Assembly: GCA_003450735.1 (NCBI GenBank)
Contig: DMEZ01000012.1
Coordinates: forward strand, 1-7,525
Direction of reading: 5' to 3'
Length of the DNA stretch: 7,525 nucleotides
From: Elusimicrobiota bacterium
GTDB lineage: Bacteria > Elusimicrobiota > Elusimicrobia > UBA1565
Shown here: piece after piece, positions 1 through 6,030 of the stretch
Layout: each line of letters begins with the position of its first letter
Numbering within the stretch: position 1 is the first letter of the stretch
Notes under the pieces: model-generated
Seen by the model: the letters and a program-made list of their open reading frames with translations, nothing else
What the model was told of the DNA's origin: nothing
The model's database searches: none
Translations under genes and position numbers: made by a program

Positions 1-261
1 TGGGCCATCGGCACGGGCAAGACGGCCACCCCGGCCCAGGCCCAGGACGCGCACGTGTTCATCCGCAAGACGGCCGCGAATCTGCTGGGCAAGGACTTCG
101 CCGCCTCCCTTCGCATCCTCTACGGCGGCTCGGTCACGGCCGACAACGCGGACACCCTCATGGCCGAGGCCGACGTGGACGGGGCCCTGGTGGGCGGCGC
201 CAGCCTCAAGGCCGACGTCTTCCTGCGCATCATCAAGTTCCAGGCGCCGGTGGGCCGCTGA
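1..261 (+). CDS. tpiA: Triose-phosphate isomerase, C-terminal 86 residues (5' truncated by window)
   Basis: TpiA interconverts glyceraldehyde 3-phosphate and dihydroxyacetone phosphate in the cytosol. The frame is open from base 1 and begins with WAIGTGKTATP, the mobile loop 6 that closes over the substrate; the catalytic Glu normally lies three residues before this Trp, so it is just outside the window. YGGSV and the later VGGASL are the phosphate-binding loops at the ends of strands 7 and 8 of the barrel. The tail after the usual end (IIKFQ) is a short APVGR. The stop is two bases before the pduL start, so the two genes are probably co-transcribed. The link to the microcompartment makes sense because DeoC releases glyceraldehyde 3-phosphate; tpiA is also a common housekeeping gene, so the placement could be partly chance. 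Confidence 0.96.
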   Translation, partial: WAIGTGKTATPAQAQDAHVFIRKTAANLLGKDFAASLRILYGGSVTADNADTLMAEADVDGALVGGASLKADVFLRIIKFQAPVGR

Positions 262-263
262 GC

Positions 264-890
264 ATGGACCTGGCCGGAGACATCGCCCGGGACGTCCTCG
301 AGCGCATCCGCCGCTCCAAGGTCGCCGTCCCGGTCGGCATCTCCAGCAAGCACGTCCACCTGAGCGCCCAGCACTGGGATCTGCTCTTCGGACGGGATGT
401 GAAGCCGACCTCCCTGCGCCAGCTCCGCCAGCCGGGCTACTTCGCCTGCCACGAAACCGTGGATATCGAAGGGCCCAAGGGGCGCATCAACGGCGTGCGC
501 CTCATAGCACCCCACCGCCCGGCCACCCAGGTGGAGCTCTCGCGCTCCGACGCCTTCGCCTTGGGGCTCAAGCCGCCGGTGGCGGGCTCGGGCAAGCTCG
601 GGGGGGCCGCGCCCATAAAGATCTACGGGCCCAAGGGCAGCGTGGAGGCGAAGGAAGGGGTCATCATCCCCATGCGCCACCTGCATCTGAGCCCCGACGA
701 GGGGAAGGCGCTGGGTCTCAAGACGGGAGATGTCGTGCGCATGCGCGCGGGCCTCGGCGGCCCGCGTGAGCTCGTGTTCGAGCAGGTGCTGGTGCGGGTC
801 TCGCCGGAGTTCGCGCTGGAGTTCCACGTGGACAGCGACGAGGCGAACGCGGCCTGGCTCAAGAACGGGGATTTCGTCCACATCACCTAA
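264..890 (+). CDS. pduL: PduL-type phosphate propanoyl/acyltransferase (phosphotransacylase)
   Basis: PduL catalyses acyl-CoA + phosphate to acyl-phosphate + CoA and recycles CoA inside microcompartments. The 208-residue length matches the family (about 210). Both halves of the duplicated PduL fold are visible: VGISSKHVHLS (His30, His32) and MRHLHLSPDEG (Arg138, His139, His141), which are the zinc-ligand and active-site motifs of the family. QLRQPGYFACHETVDIEGPK and RPATQVELSRSDAFALG are further family blocks, and the protein ends in the usual EANAAWLKNGDFV stretch. Residues 2-18 (DLAGDIARDVLERIRRS) form a predicted amphipathic helix ahead of the core, as in encapsulation peptides of other PduL proteins. 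The ATG lies two bases after the tpiA stop and keeps that helix; the ribosome binding site is weak, which fits translational coupling. The likely substrate here is acetyl-CoA. Confidence 0.96.
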   Translation: MDLAGDIARDVLERIRRSKVAVPVGISSKHVHLSAQHWDLLFGRDVKPTSLRQLRQPGYFACHETVDIEGPKGRINGVRLIAPHRPATQVELSRSDAFALGLKPPVAGSGKLGGAAPIKIYGPKGSVEAKEGVIIPMRHLHLSPDEGKALGLKTGDVVRMRAGLGGPRELVFEQVLVRVSPEFALEFHVDSDEANAAWLKNGDFVHIT

Positions 891-896
891 GGGCAT

Positions 897-2891
897 ATGT
901 TTTCTAGAAGCTTGAGAGTGCTTCTGGGGGTGTCAATCGTGCTTTGTCTGGCGGCCGCCGGCTCCCAGGGAGAGAAGATCAAGGAGAAGGAATTGGCTCG
1001 GAGTGCGGCGCTCCCTGTGATCGTCGATATCCAGGCCTTGCTTGCCAAGGTGCAGGAAGCGAAGAAGACCATCCAGCGGCTCGACCAGGAGACCTTGCGC
1101 GCTCGCTCGCAGACGCCGGGTGCGCAGGGGGCGTTCGCGTCGATCCACGCCGCCCTGACCTCTAAGCCGGCGCAGGCGGGCGACTACGGCGGAGGCATGC
1201 TGGCCCGGTTGGAGTCCATCGAGAGCGACCTGTCGAAGAGCCGGGACGCCCTTGCGCGCGCCCCGTCGGTGTGCAAGGCACGCGATGCGTCCGAACGGCG
1301 CTTCGCCGCCGCCGGCCTCCAGCTCCTCAAGAAGACGCTGACCCGCGTTCTGCAGGCCAAGAACCAGGCGTTGTGGACGAATCGCGCGGCGGATAAGCTC
1401 TTGCGCGACGCTGGCCGCCGCCTCCGGACGACGAAGGCCAAGGACGAAGCGGTGCTCAGGCTCAGCGCCTATCAAACGAGCCTCAAAAAGGGGCTGGCGT
1501 CGACGGCGGATGATCTGGGCCGCGCCCTAGACTCCAAGTCGTTCGGCAAGAAATCGCTTCAGGTTCTCGGCGCGGAGTGCGGTGCGGAGCTGAAGCTCTT
1601 GAGCGCGGGCGCGGCCGGCTCGGTTCTGGCCGGCGGGGCGGGAGCGGGGACGCAGGCTGCGGACATCCGTCCTGCGGCCCAGGACAAGGCGGCACCGGCA
1701 GGCGACAGCGGCGATTGCTCCTCGGCCGTAGGCACGCTGAGTTGCGAGCGGGATTACGCCGTCGACATCAAGGATAAGACGGCGCTGGCGGCCCAGTGGC
1801 AGAAGGCGCTGGACTGGGACAAGGTGCAGTGCCCGAGCATCAACGACCCGGCGTACTGTCAGCGGGAGGCGGAGAAGCATAGCCAGGCCCGCGAGTGCGC
1901 CTTGCAGATGCTGAAGGGGTATCAGGGTCTGCAGACTCAAGCCAAGGAACGCTGCAATAAGAAGTGTCCGGACGGGAGCATGACGGACTCGGGCGGAAAC
2001 TGCCGCTGCGGCGGGGCGGGCTATGACCCGGGCACGGCCTGCTGCGGCAAGGGCGTGCTGTATCCGGGGAAGGTGCCGACGCCGGACGGGGACTGCGCCT
2101 CGCTTTGTGGGAAAGAGATTTACGACGACGCGAAGGCCTGCTGTTCCGCGGGGGTGCTCTATCCGGGGCTGACCCCTGTGGCTGGCGGGAAGTGCGGATG
2201 CCCGGAGGGCAAGACGCTGAGCGCGCAGGGGGCGTGCATCGGCGGGAAGTACGACGCGGAGATATCGAAGGAATGCGGATTTAAGAATAGCATGAACGAT
2301 GCAACCATACATCTTTATGTCCAATGCATCTCAGAAAAGGGATGCAGCGCCAAGGGGGAACTGACGGATTCAGAGCAGAAAGCCTATTCGGATTGCATGA
2401 TCGATTACGCGCGCGCAGAACCAGAGAAGAGACCGAGCTGGTTTAAACGTGCAATCATGGAAAACGTTTTTGGGAGATTGACTTATCCGTCATGGGAAAA
2501 GAAGTGGGAAGAGGGGAAAGAAGCCCACGTCTCGTGCAATGGGGAAGGGAAATGGAAATACAAGCTTGAGCAATGGCAAGGAGCTCCATGTGGAATTGAG
2601 TACTGCAGCAAGCGACATGAGGAGACTCATGTCATTGATTATAGTCGAGATTTCCCTGGATCCTGTATTGGGATCAACGACGATGGTATACCCCCCATTT
2701 TCAATACAGCAGAAAGGGAACGCCTAGGGATTCTATCTCAATGCCGTGCATTCGATGTCGGAATTGAATGCATGAAAAGGAAGTTGTCCGTAGGCCCCTC
2801 CGCGTTTTGTGAAGAGCGGATATCATTCTTCCTATCAGATGTCATCGGAAGAAAAAACGCTTTTGAAAACAAATTCGGCAAATGTGAGTAA
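897..2891 (+). CDS. Secreted cysteine-rich protein with C-terminal HExxH domain, function unknown
   Basis: This 664-residue protein is not a known microcompartment component. Residues 1 to about 23 are a Sec signal peptide (SRSLRVLLGVSIVLCLAAAG); Cys17 is preceded by VL, not by a good lipobox. Residues 25-250 are Ala/Lys/Leu-rich and probably helical or coiled coil, followed by a short Gly/Ala stretch. Residues 355-452 are cysteine-rich and contain two tandem 25-residue repeats. From about residue 455 the DNA becomes AT-richer. This C-terminal part holds many further Cys and the sequence CSKRHEETHVIDY with H574-E575-xx-H578, a HExxH zinc-metallopeptidase-like motif, followed by PGSC and later QCRAF and ECM. 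I recall a similar pattern (C-x3-HExxH-xxD, P-x2-C, then ECxAxxxExxC) at the C-terminal ends of some secreted toxins, but cannot confirm it. The start is six bases after the pduL stop with TAAGGG as a weak ribosome binding site. A metallopeptidase effector is inference; a structural or surface protein is also possible. Confidence 0.85.
   Translation: MFSRSLRVLLGVSIVLCLAAAGSQGEKIKEKELARSAALPVIVDIQALLAKVQEAKKTIQRLDQETLRARSQTPGAQGAFASIHAALTSKPAQAGDYGGGMLARLESIESDLSKSRDALARAPSVCKARDASERRFAAAGLQLLKKTLTRVLQAKNQALWTNRAADKLLRDAGRRLRTTKAKDEAVLRLSAYQTSLKKGLASTADDLGRALDSKSFGKKSLQVLGAECGAELKLLSAGAAGSVLAGGAGAGTQAADIRPAAQDKAAPAGDSGDCSSAVGTLSCERDYAVDIKDKTALAAQWQKALDWDKVQCPSINDPAYCQREAEKHSQARECALQMLKGYQGLQTQAKERCNKKCPDGSMTDSGGNCRCGGAGYDPGTACCGKGVLYPGKVPTPDGDCASLCGKEIYDDAKACCSAGVLYPGLTPVAGGKCGCPEGKTLSAQGACIGGKYDAEISKECGFKNSMNDATIHLYVQCISEKGCSAKGELTDSEQKAYSDCMIDYARAEPEKRPSWFKRAIMENVFGRLTYPSWEKKWEEGKEAHVSCNGEGKWKYKLEQWQGAPCGIEYCSKRHEETHVIDYSRDFPGSCIGINDDGIPPIFNTAERERLGILSQCRAFDVGIECMKRKLSVGPSAFCEERISFFLSDVIGRKNAFENKFGKCE
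2022..2195 (+). repeat. Two tandem 25-residue cysteine repeats inside the secreted protein
   Basis: Unit 1 is residues 376-400 (bases 2022-2096) and unit 2 is residues 409-433 (bases 2121-2195), 33 residues apart. Both follow the pattern YDxxxACCxxGVLYPG, then two residues, then PxxxGxC. The vicinal CC and the terminal C recur in each unit, as expected for small disulfide-bonded modules outside the cytoplasm. A looser third Cys segment (CPDGSMTDSGGNCRC) precedes unit 1, and GCPEGKTLSAQGAC follows unit 2. I do not know a named domain for this unit. Confidence 0.8.
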
Positions 2892-2894
2892 ATC

Positions 2895-3206
2895 ATGCAA
2901 GATGTAAAGATGCTCCTAATCCTATCGGGTTCCTTGGCGATATTTTCCGGCTGTCGCGAAGTAAAACTTGAGAATTGCGCAAAGCTCAACGTTGATGACC
3001 CGATAATAATCCAATTCGCGGAATCGTATGCGCGCAAGCACTACGATTTGTCCCGATTCATGCCCCCCATAGTGCATATCAATGAAGAGACACCGGTCAG
3101 ATTGATGAGCATCTCATACTGGGGGAAAAGCAACAATCCTCACGACTATTTCGCAGTGCACATCAATCTGAAAACGTGCAAAGCATGGATCGCGAAGAGT
3201 CTCTGA
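2895..3206 (+). CDS. Small putative lipoprotein, possible partner of the upstream HExxH protein
   Basis: This 103-residue protein starts with a charged residue (Lys5), a hydrophobic segment (MLLILSGSLAIF) and then SGC with Cys20, which reads as a type II signal peptide. Phe at the -3 lipobox position is less usual, so lipidation is likely but not certain. The mature part is about 84 residues, mixed in charge, with Cys28 and Cys95 besides the lipid Cys. The gene begins three bases after the stop of the secreted protein and shares its lower GC content, so the two were probably acquired together. A periplasmic inhibitor or immunity lipoprotein for the HExxH domain is my inference from size, location and gene order; I recognise no family. 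The C-terminus may be frameshifted (see 3172-3363). The alternative start is ATG at 2910, which would remove Lys5. Confidence 0.7.
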   Translation: MQDVKMLLILSGSLAIFSGCREVKLENCAKLNVDDPIIIQFAESYARKHYDLSRFMPPIVHINEETPVRLMSISYWGKSNNPHDYFAVHINLKTCKAWIAKSL

Positions 3207-3363
3207 TGCGCAAAAAACTTGCAAGGATGGACGAATCGATGTCGAAGAATGCGGGCTTCCGTCAAACCTCGGTGAACTGCACAAGATGTTCGGAGTGAAG
3301 CCGGTGTCGATGCGAAAACAGATCGAGGCGTTGATTAGGGAAATGATAGACTCAATTAGCTAA
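3172..3363 (+). pseudogene. Possible frameshifted C-terminal continuation of the lipoprotein gene
   Basis: After the lipoprotein, the other forward frame (codons starting at 3172) stays open for 63 codons to TAA 3361-3363, with no ATG before 3286. It translates to a protein-like sequence including QKTCKDGRIDVEECGLPSN and, near the end, MRKQIEALIREMIDSI, a plausible amphipathic helix. The lipoprotein contains LKTCKAW at 3168-3188 and this frame contains QKTCKDG about 43 bases later. Bases around 3171-3187 and 3213-3228 are near copies (aaaacgtgcaaagcatgg and aaaacttgcaaggatgg). A 43-base insertion or duplication would both create the second copy and shift the frame. Restoring the frame would lengthen the lipoprotein by about 50 residues. 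A chance open frame is possible. Confidence 0.35.
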
Positions 3364-3365
3364 TT
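3354..3365. promoter_or_regulatory. Perfect 12-bp palindrome upstream of the shell operon (candidate operator)
   Basis: The bases AATTAGCTAATT are their own reverse complement, and sit 17 bases before the strong ribosome binding site of the BMC-H gene in the only clear intergenic gap of the microcompartment block. Position and symmetry suit a dimeric repressor or activator site. TTGATT at 3331-3336 resembles a -35 box, but no good -10 is at the right distance. The region is AT-rich, so a chance palindrome is possible. It also overlaps the TAA of the possible remnant frame. Confidence 0.3.
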
Positions 3366-3382
3366 ACATCGCAAAACAAGCT

Positions 3383-3390
3383 AAGGGGGA
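3383..3390 (+). promoter_or_regulatory. Strong ribosome binding site of the BMC-H gene
   Basis: AAGGGGGA lies seven bases before the ATG at 3398. It is the clearest purine-rich site in the window and fits the need for BMC-H to be the most abundant shell protein. Confidence 0.75.
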
Positions 3391-3397
3391 AAACAGA

Positions 3398-3697
3398 ATG
3401 GATGCTCTCGGAATGATCGAAACGCGGGGCCTGACGGCCTGCATCGAGGCCGCGGACGCCGCCGTGAAGGCCGCCAACGTCAAGATCGTCGGCTACGAGA
3501 AGGTCGGCACGGGCCTCGTGACCGTCCTCTTCCGCGGCGAAGTCGCCGCCTGCCGCGCGAGCTGCGACGCCGGCGGCGCGGCCGCCCAGAAGGTCGGGGA
3601 GCTCGTCGCGGTGCACGTCATCCCGCAGCCGCACCCGGACCTCGAAGGGAAGATGCCGATCTCCATCCCGGAGACGCTCAACCGCGGACGGAAGTAG
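3398..3697 (+). CDS. BMC-H hexameric shell protein (Pfam BMC domain)
   Basis: This 99-residue protein is a single BMC domain of usual length and would form the hexamers that tile the facets of the shell. It opens with the classic ALGMIETRGLTACIEAADA block and continues AAVKAANVKIVGYEKVGTG; residues 37-39 (GTG) line the central pore, equivalent to the GSG of PduA. FRGEVAACRASCDAG is the second helix and VIPQPHPDLEG the last conserved block. Cys residues at 15 and in the second helix are common in such proteins. A 13-base gap separates it from the first BMC-P. It is the only BMC-H in view. Its sequence resembles the second domain of the BMC-T downstream (shared VIETKxxxASIxAADAAxKA-like block). 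Confidence 0.97.
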   Translation: MDALGMIETRGLTACIEAADAAVKAANVKIVGYEKVGTGLVTVLFRGEVAACRASCDAGGAAAQKVGELVAVHVIPQPHPDLEGKMPISIPETLNRGRK

Positions 3698-3710
3698 CAA
3701 GACCCGGGCC

Positions 3711-4019
3711 ATGCTGTTCGCCCGAGTCGTCGGCAACGTCGTCTCCACCCAGAAGGAGGAGAAGCTGGTCGGCCGGAAGCTGCTGCTGGTGCAGCCGGCC
3801 GACCCGCAAGGCGCGCCCAAGGCCGCGACCCCCCTGGTCGCCATCGACGCCGTCGGCGCCGGGGAGGGGGAGCTCGTGCTCATCGTCCAGGGCTCCTCGG
3901 CCCGGCAGACGGCCAAGACCGAGGGCACGCCGGTGGACTGCACGATCATCGCGATCGTGGACAACGTCGAGCTGGGCGGCAAGACCGTCTTCCGCAAGAA
4001 CGAAGACGGGGGGAAGTAA
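3711..4019 (+). CDS. BMC-P pentameric vertex protein 1 (EutN/CcmL family)
   Basis: EutN/CcmL proteins form pentamers that cap the shell vertices. This one has 102 residues, the usual length. Seen in order: LFARVVGNVVSTQKEEKLVG at the N-terminus, KLLLVQP, VAIDAVGAGEGELVLIVQGSSARQT with the family's G-S-S-A-R motif, and PVDCTIIAIVDNVEL near the end, the expected OB-like barrel blocks. It has the most canonical motifs of the three copies in this window. The gene ends three bases before the AldDH start. Confidence 0.96.
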   Translation: MLFARVVGNVVSTQKEEKLVGRKLLLVQPADPQGAPKAATPLVAIDAVGAGEGELVLIVQGSSARQTAKTEGTPVDCTIIAIVDNVELGGKTVFRKNEDGGK

Positions 4020-4022
4020 GCC

Positions 4023-5465
4023 ATGAACGAACAGGACGTCGAGCGCATCGTCGCCGAGGTCCTGCGCCAGGTGGAGTCGCGGGAGGCTTGGGCCGGCTCT
4101 CCCGCGGCTCCACCGACGCGGGCGCCTTCCGGCTCCGACTTCATCTACGCGAGCATCGACGACGCTTACCGCGACGCCGGGCGCGCCCAGGAGGAGTTCC
4201 AGGCCATGGGCCTCGAGGCGCGGAGCAAGATCATCCGCGCCATCCGGCGGGCCGCGGTCGCGAACGCCGAACTCCTTGCCAAGATGGCTCGGGAAGAGAC
4301 CGGGATGGGGCGCTGGCCCGACAAGGTCCAGAAGAACCTCATCTGCGCCTTGAAGACCCCCGGCGTCGAGGACCTGCGGGCGCAGGCCTATACGGGCGAC
4401 AAGGGCCTGACCTTAGTCGAGTATGCCCCCTTCGGGGTCGTGGCGGCCATCACACCCTCCACCAATCCCTGCGCGACGGTCATCAACAACACCCTCTCCT
4501 GCCTCTCGGCCGGCAACGCGGTCATCTTCTCGCCGCACCCGGCTTCGGTCAAGTCGAGCCGCGAGGCCATGCGGCTCCTGATCGAGGCCATCGTCTCGGC
4601 CGGGGGCCCTCGCGGGCTCATCGTCACGGTCGACCCGCCCTCCCAGGAGACCACCAAGGCCCTGCTCACGCACCCGGGGCCGCGGGTGAACCTGGTCACG
4701 GGCGGGCCGGCCATCGTCAAGGTCGCCCTGACCGCGGGCAAGGTCTGCAAGACCATCGCGGCCGGTCCGGGCAACCCCCCGGCCGTCGTGGATGAGACCG
4801 CCGTCCTGCCCAAGGCCGCCGAGGACATCATCACGGGCGCCTCCTTCGACAACGGGGTGCTCTGCACGGCCGAGAAGCAGACCATCCTCGTCGAGGCCGT
4901 GCGCTCGCGCTTCCTCGAGGCGATGCGCCGCGACCCGCGGGCCTACGAGATGACCCCGGCCCAACTCGACGCCGTCACGAAGCTCGTCATCGTCGAGGGC
5001 GGGAGGGGCTGCAAGGACCCGAAGCTCAACAGGGACTTCGTGGGCCGGGACGCCGCGGTCATCGCCAAGGGCGCGGGCTTCTCGATCCCCGAGGGGGCTC
5101 GCCTGCTCTGGGCCGAGACGCCCAACGACCACCCCTTCGTCTGGACGGAGCAGCTCATGCCGGTGATGCCCGTGACCGTCGTCCGCGACGTGGATGAGGC
5201 CATCGAGCTCGCCTATCACACCGAGGGCTACAACCACCACACGGCGAGCATGCACTCGATGGACGTGGCGGCCCTCACCAAGATGGGCCGGCGCATGGCC
5301 TGCTCCATCTACGTCAAGAACGCGCCGACCCTCTACGGGCTGGGCATGGGCGAGGGCTACGCGACCATGTCCATCGGCACCCCGACGGGGGACGGGCTGA
5401 CCAAGCCCACGCACTTCGTCCGGCCGCTGCACTGCAGCCTGGTCGGGTACTTCCGGATCGCTTAG
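4023..5465 (+). CDS. CoA-acylating aldehyde dehydrogenase (PduP/EutE-like) with encapsulation peptide
   Basis: The enzyme converts an aldehyde, CoA and NAD+ to acyl-CoA and NADH; with DeoC in the operon the aldehyde is probably acetaldehyde. At 480 residues it is of PduP/EutE length. Residues 1-18 (MNEQDVERIVAEVLRQVE) form an amphipathic helix, followed by a Pro/Ala/Gly-rich linker to about residue 38, the typical layout of an encapsulation peptide. The catalytic domain has AAITPSTNPCATVINN, NLVTGGP, AAGPGNPPAVVDE (cofactor-binding region) and the catalytic Cys281 in ASFDNGVLCTAEKQ. The class lacks the hydrolytic base of ordinary aldehyde dehydrogenases, in keeping with CoA transfer. It lies between two shell genes with short gaps on both sides. 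A preceding GGGGGA serves as ribosome binding site. Substrate choice is inferred from context only. Confidence 0.95.
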   Translation: MNEQDVERIVAEVLRQVESREAWAGSPAAPPTRAPSGSDFIYASIDDAYRDAGRAQEEFQAMGLEARSKIIRAIRRAAVANAELLAKMAREETGMGRWPDKVQKNLICALKTPGVEDLRAQAYTGDKGLTLVEYAPFGVVAAITPSTNPCATVINNTLSCLSAGNAVIFSPHPASVKSSREAMRLLIEAIVSAGGPRGLIVTVDPPSQETTKALLTHPGPRVNLVTGGPAIVKVALTAGKVCKTIAAGPGNPPAVVDETAVLPKAAEDIITGASFDNGVLCTAEKQTILVEAVRSRFLEAMRRDPRAYEMTPAQLDAVTKLVIVEGGRGCKDPKLNRDFVGRDAAVIAKGAGFSIPEGARLLWAETPNDHPFVWTEQLMPVMPVTVVRDVDEAIELAYHTEGYNHHTASMHSMDVAALTKMGRRMACSIYVKNAPTLYGLGMGEGYATMSIGTPTGDGLTKPTHFVRPLHCSLVGYFRIA

Positions 5466-5468
5466 GAG
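5464..5468 (+). promoter_or_regulatory. Ribosome binding site deciding the BMC-T start
   Basis: AGGAG overlaps the AldDH stop. It is two bases from the ATG at 5471, too close, and eight bases from the ATG at 5477, which is ideal. The second ATG is therefore chosen as start. Confidence 0.6.
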
Positions 5469-5476
5469 ACATGCTT

Positions 5477-6028
5477 ATGCAGGCGAACATCGCGATAGGG
5501 GTCCTCGAGGCCTCCTCCATCTCCCTCGGCGTCGAGGCCTCCGACGCCATGTGCAAGATGGCCTCGGTGAAGCTCGTCAAGGCGCAGGTCATCGCCAAGG
5601 GCAAGTACACGATCCTCATCTCGGGCCCCGTCGGCGAGGTCGAGAGCTCCCTGCGGGCCGGGGTGGAGACCGTGGGCAAGGCCCTCGTCCACCAGGTCCT
5701 CATCCGCAACGTGCACCAGGGGGTCTTGGACGCCCTCGACAAGCGAGCCCCCGTGGCCGCCCTCGAGGCCGTGGGCGTCATCGAGACGAAGGAGGCGATC
5801 GCCTCCATCCAGGCCGCCGACGCCGCGGCCAAGGCCGCGAAGATCCACCTCATCGACGTGAGATCCGTGGTGCCCGGCGGGAAGGGCTACGTGACCTTGA
5901 CCGGCGAGGTCGGCGCGGTGAAGACCGCCGTCGCCGCGGGCATCGGGGCGGTGCCCAAGGACCAGCTGATCGGCCACGTCGTCATCCCGCAGGCCGATCC
6001 GCAGCTCCTCGAGCAGATCGGGAAGTAG
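5477..6028 (+). CDS. BMC-T trimeric tandem-domain shell protein (PduT-like)
   Basis: This protein has 183 residues and two BMC domains: residues 4 to about 88 (AIGVLEASSISLGVEASDAM) and about 95-183 (AVGVIETKEAIASIQAADAA). Such proteins form trimers that look like hexamers and often serve as larger or gated pores. The pore loops are AKGKY (residues 40-44) in domain 1 and PGGKGY (133-138) in domain 2. There is no Cys in either loop, so the Fe-S cluster held at the PduT pore is not expected here; Lys41, Lys43 and Lys136 suggest a positively charged pore, fitting a phosphorylated substrate, which is inference. Domain 2 ends VVIPQADPQLLEQIG, as usual for a non-permuted BMC domain. The start could also be the ATG two codons upstream at 5471. 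Confidence 0.94.
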   Translation: MQANIAIGVLEASSISLGVEASDAMCKMASVKLVKAQVIAKGKYTILISGPVGEVESSLRAGVETVGKALVHQVLIRNVHQGVLDALDKRAPVAALEAVGVIETKEAIASIQAADAAAKAAKIHLIDVRSVVPGGKGYVTLTGEVGAVKTAVAAGIGAVPKDQLIGHVVIPQADPQLLEQIGK

Positions 6029-6030
6029 CC

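Noticed and set aside
888..900. Terminator between pduL and the secreted-protein gene
   Set aside because: Only six bases separate the genes, with no hairpin or T run; no convincing terminator is visible anywhere in the window.
1527..2324. Minus-strand open frame of 265 codons opposite the secreted protein
   Set aside because: Arg/Ala/Leu-rich low-information translation mirrors the real gene; the sense frame has a signal peptide and Cys repeats.
3206..3298. 30-codon open frame starting ATG at 3206, overlapping the lipoprotein stop
   Set aside because: Short, no ribosome binding site, no recognisable features; the other frame in the same place is more protein-like.
3331..3360. Sigma-70-like promoter with TTGATT as -35
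   Set aside because: The -10 candidates at 17 or 18 bases spacing match the consensus poorly, so I list only the palindrome.
4413..5432. Long minus-strand open frame of 339 codons
   Set aside because: It lies wholly opposite the AldDH gene and is rich in Arg, Gly, Asp and His, as expected for the antisense frame of a GC-rich gene; no recognisable domain.
5551..6030. N-terminal extension of the RpiB-like frame
   Set aside because: The frame is open upstream only as a shadow of the BMC-T gene; the translation is Gly/Arg-rich, and the family N-terminus (MRLVIGSDHGG) begins exactly at 6031.
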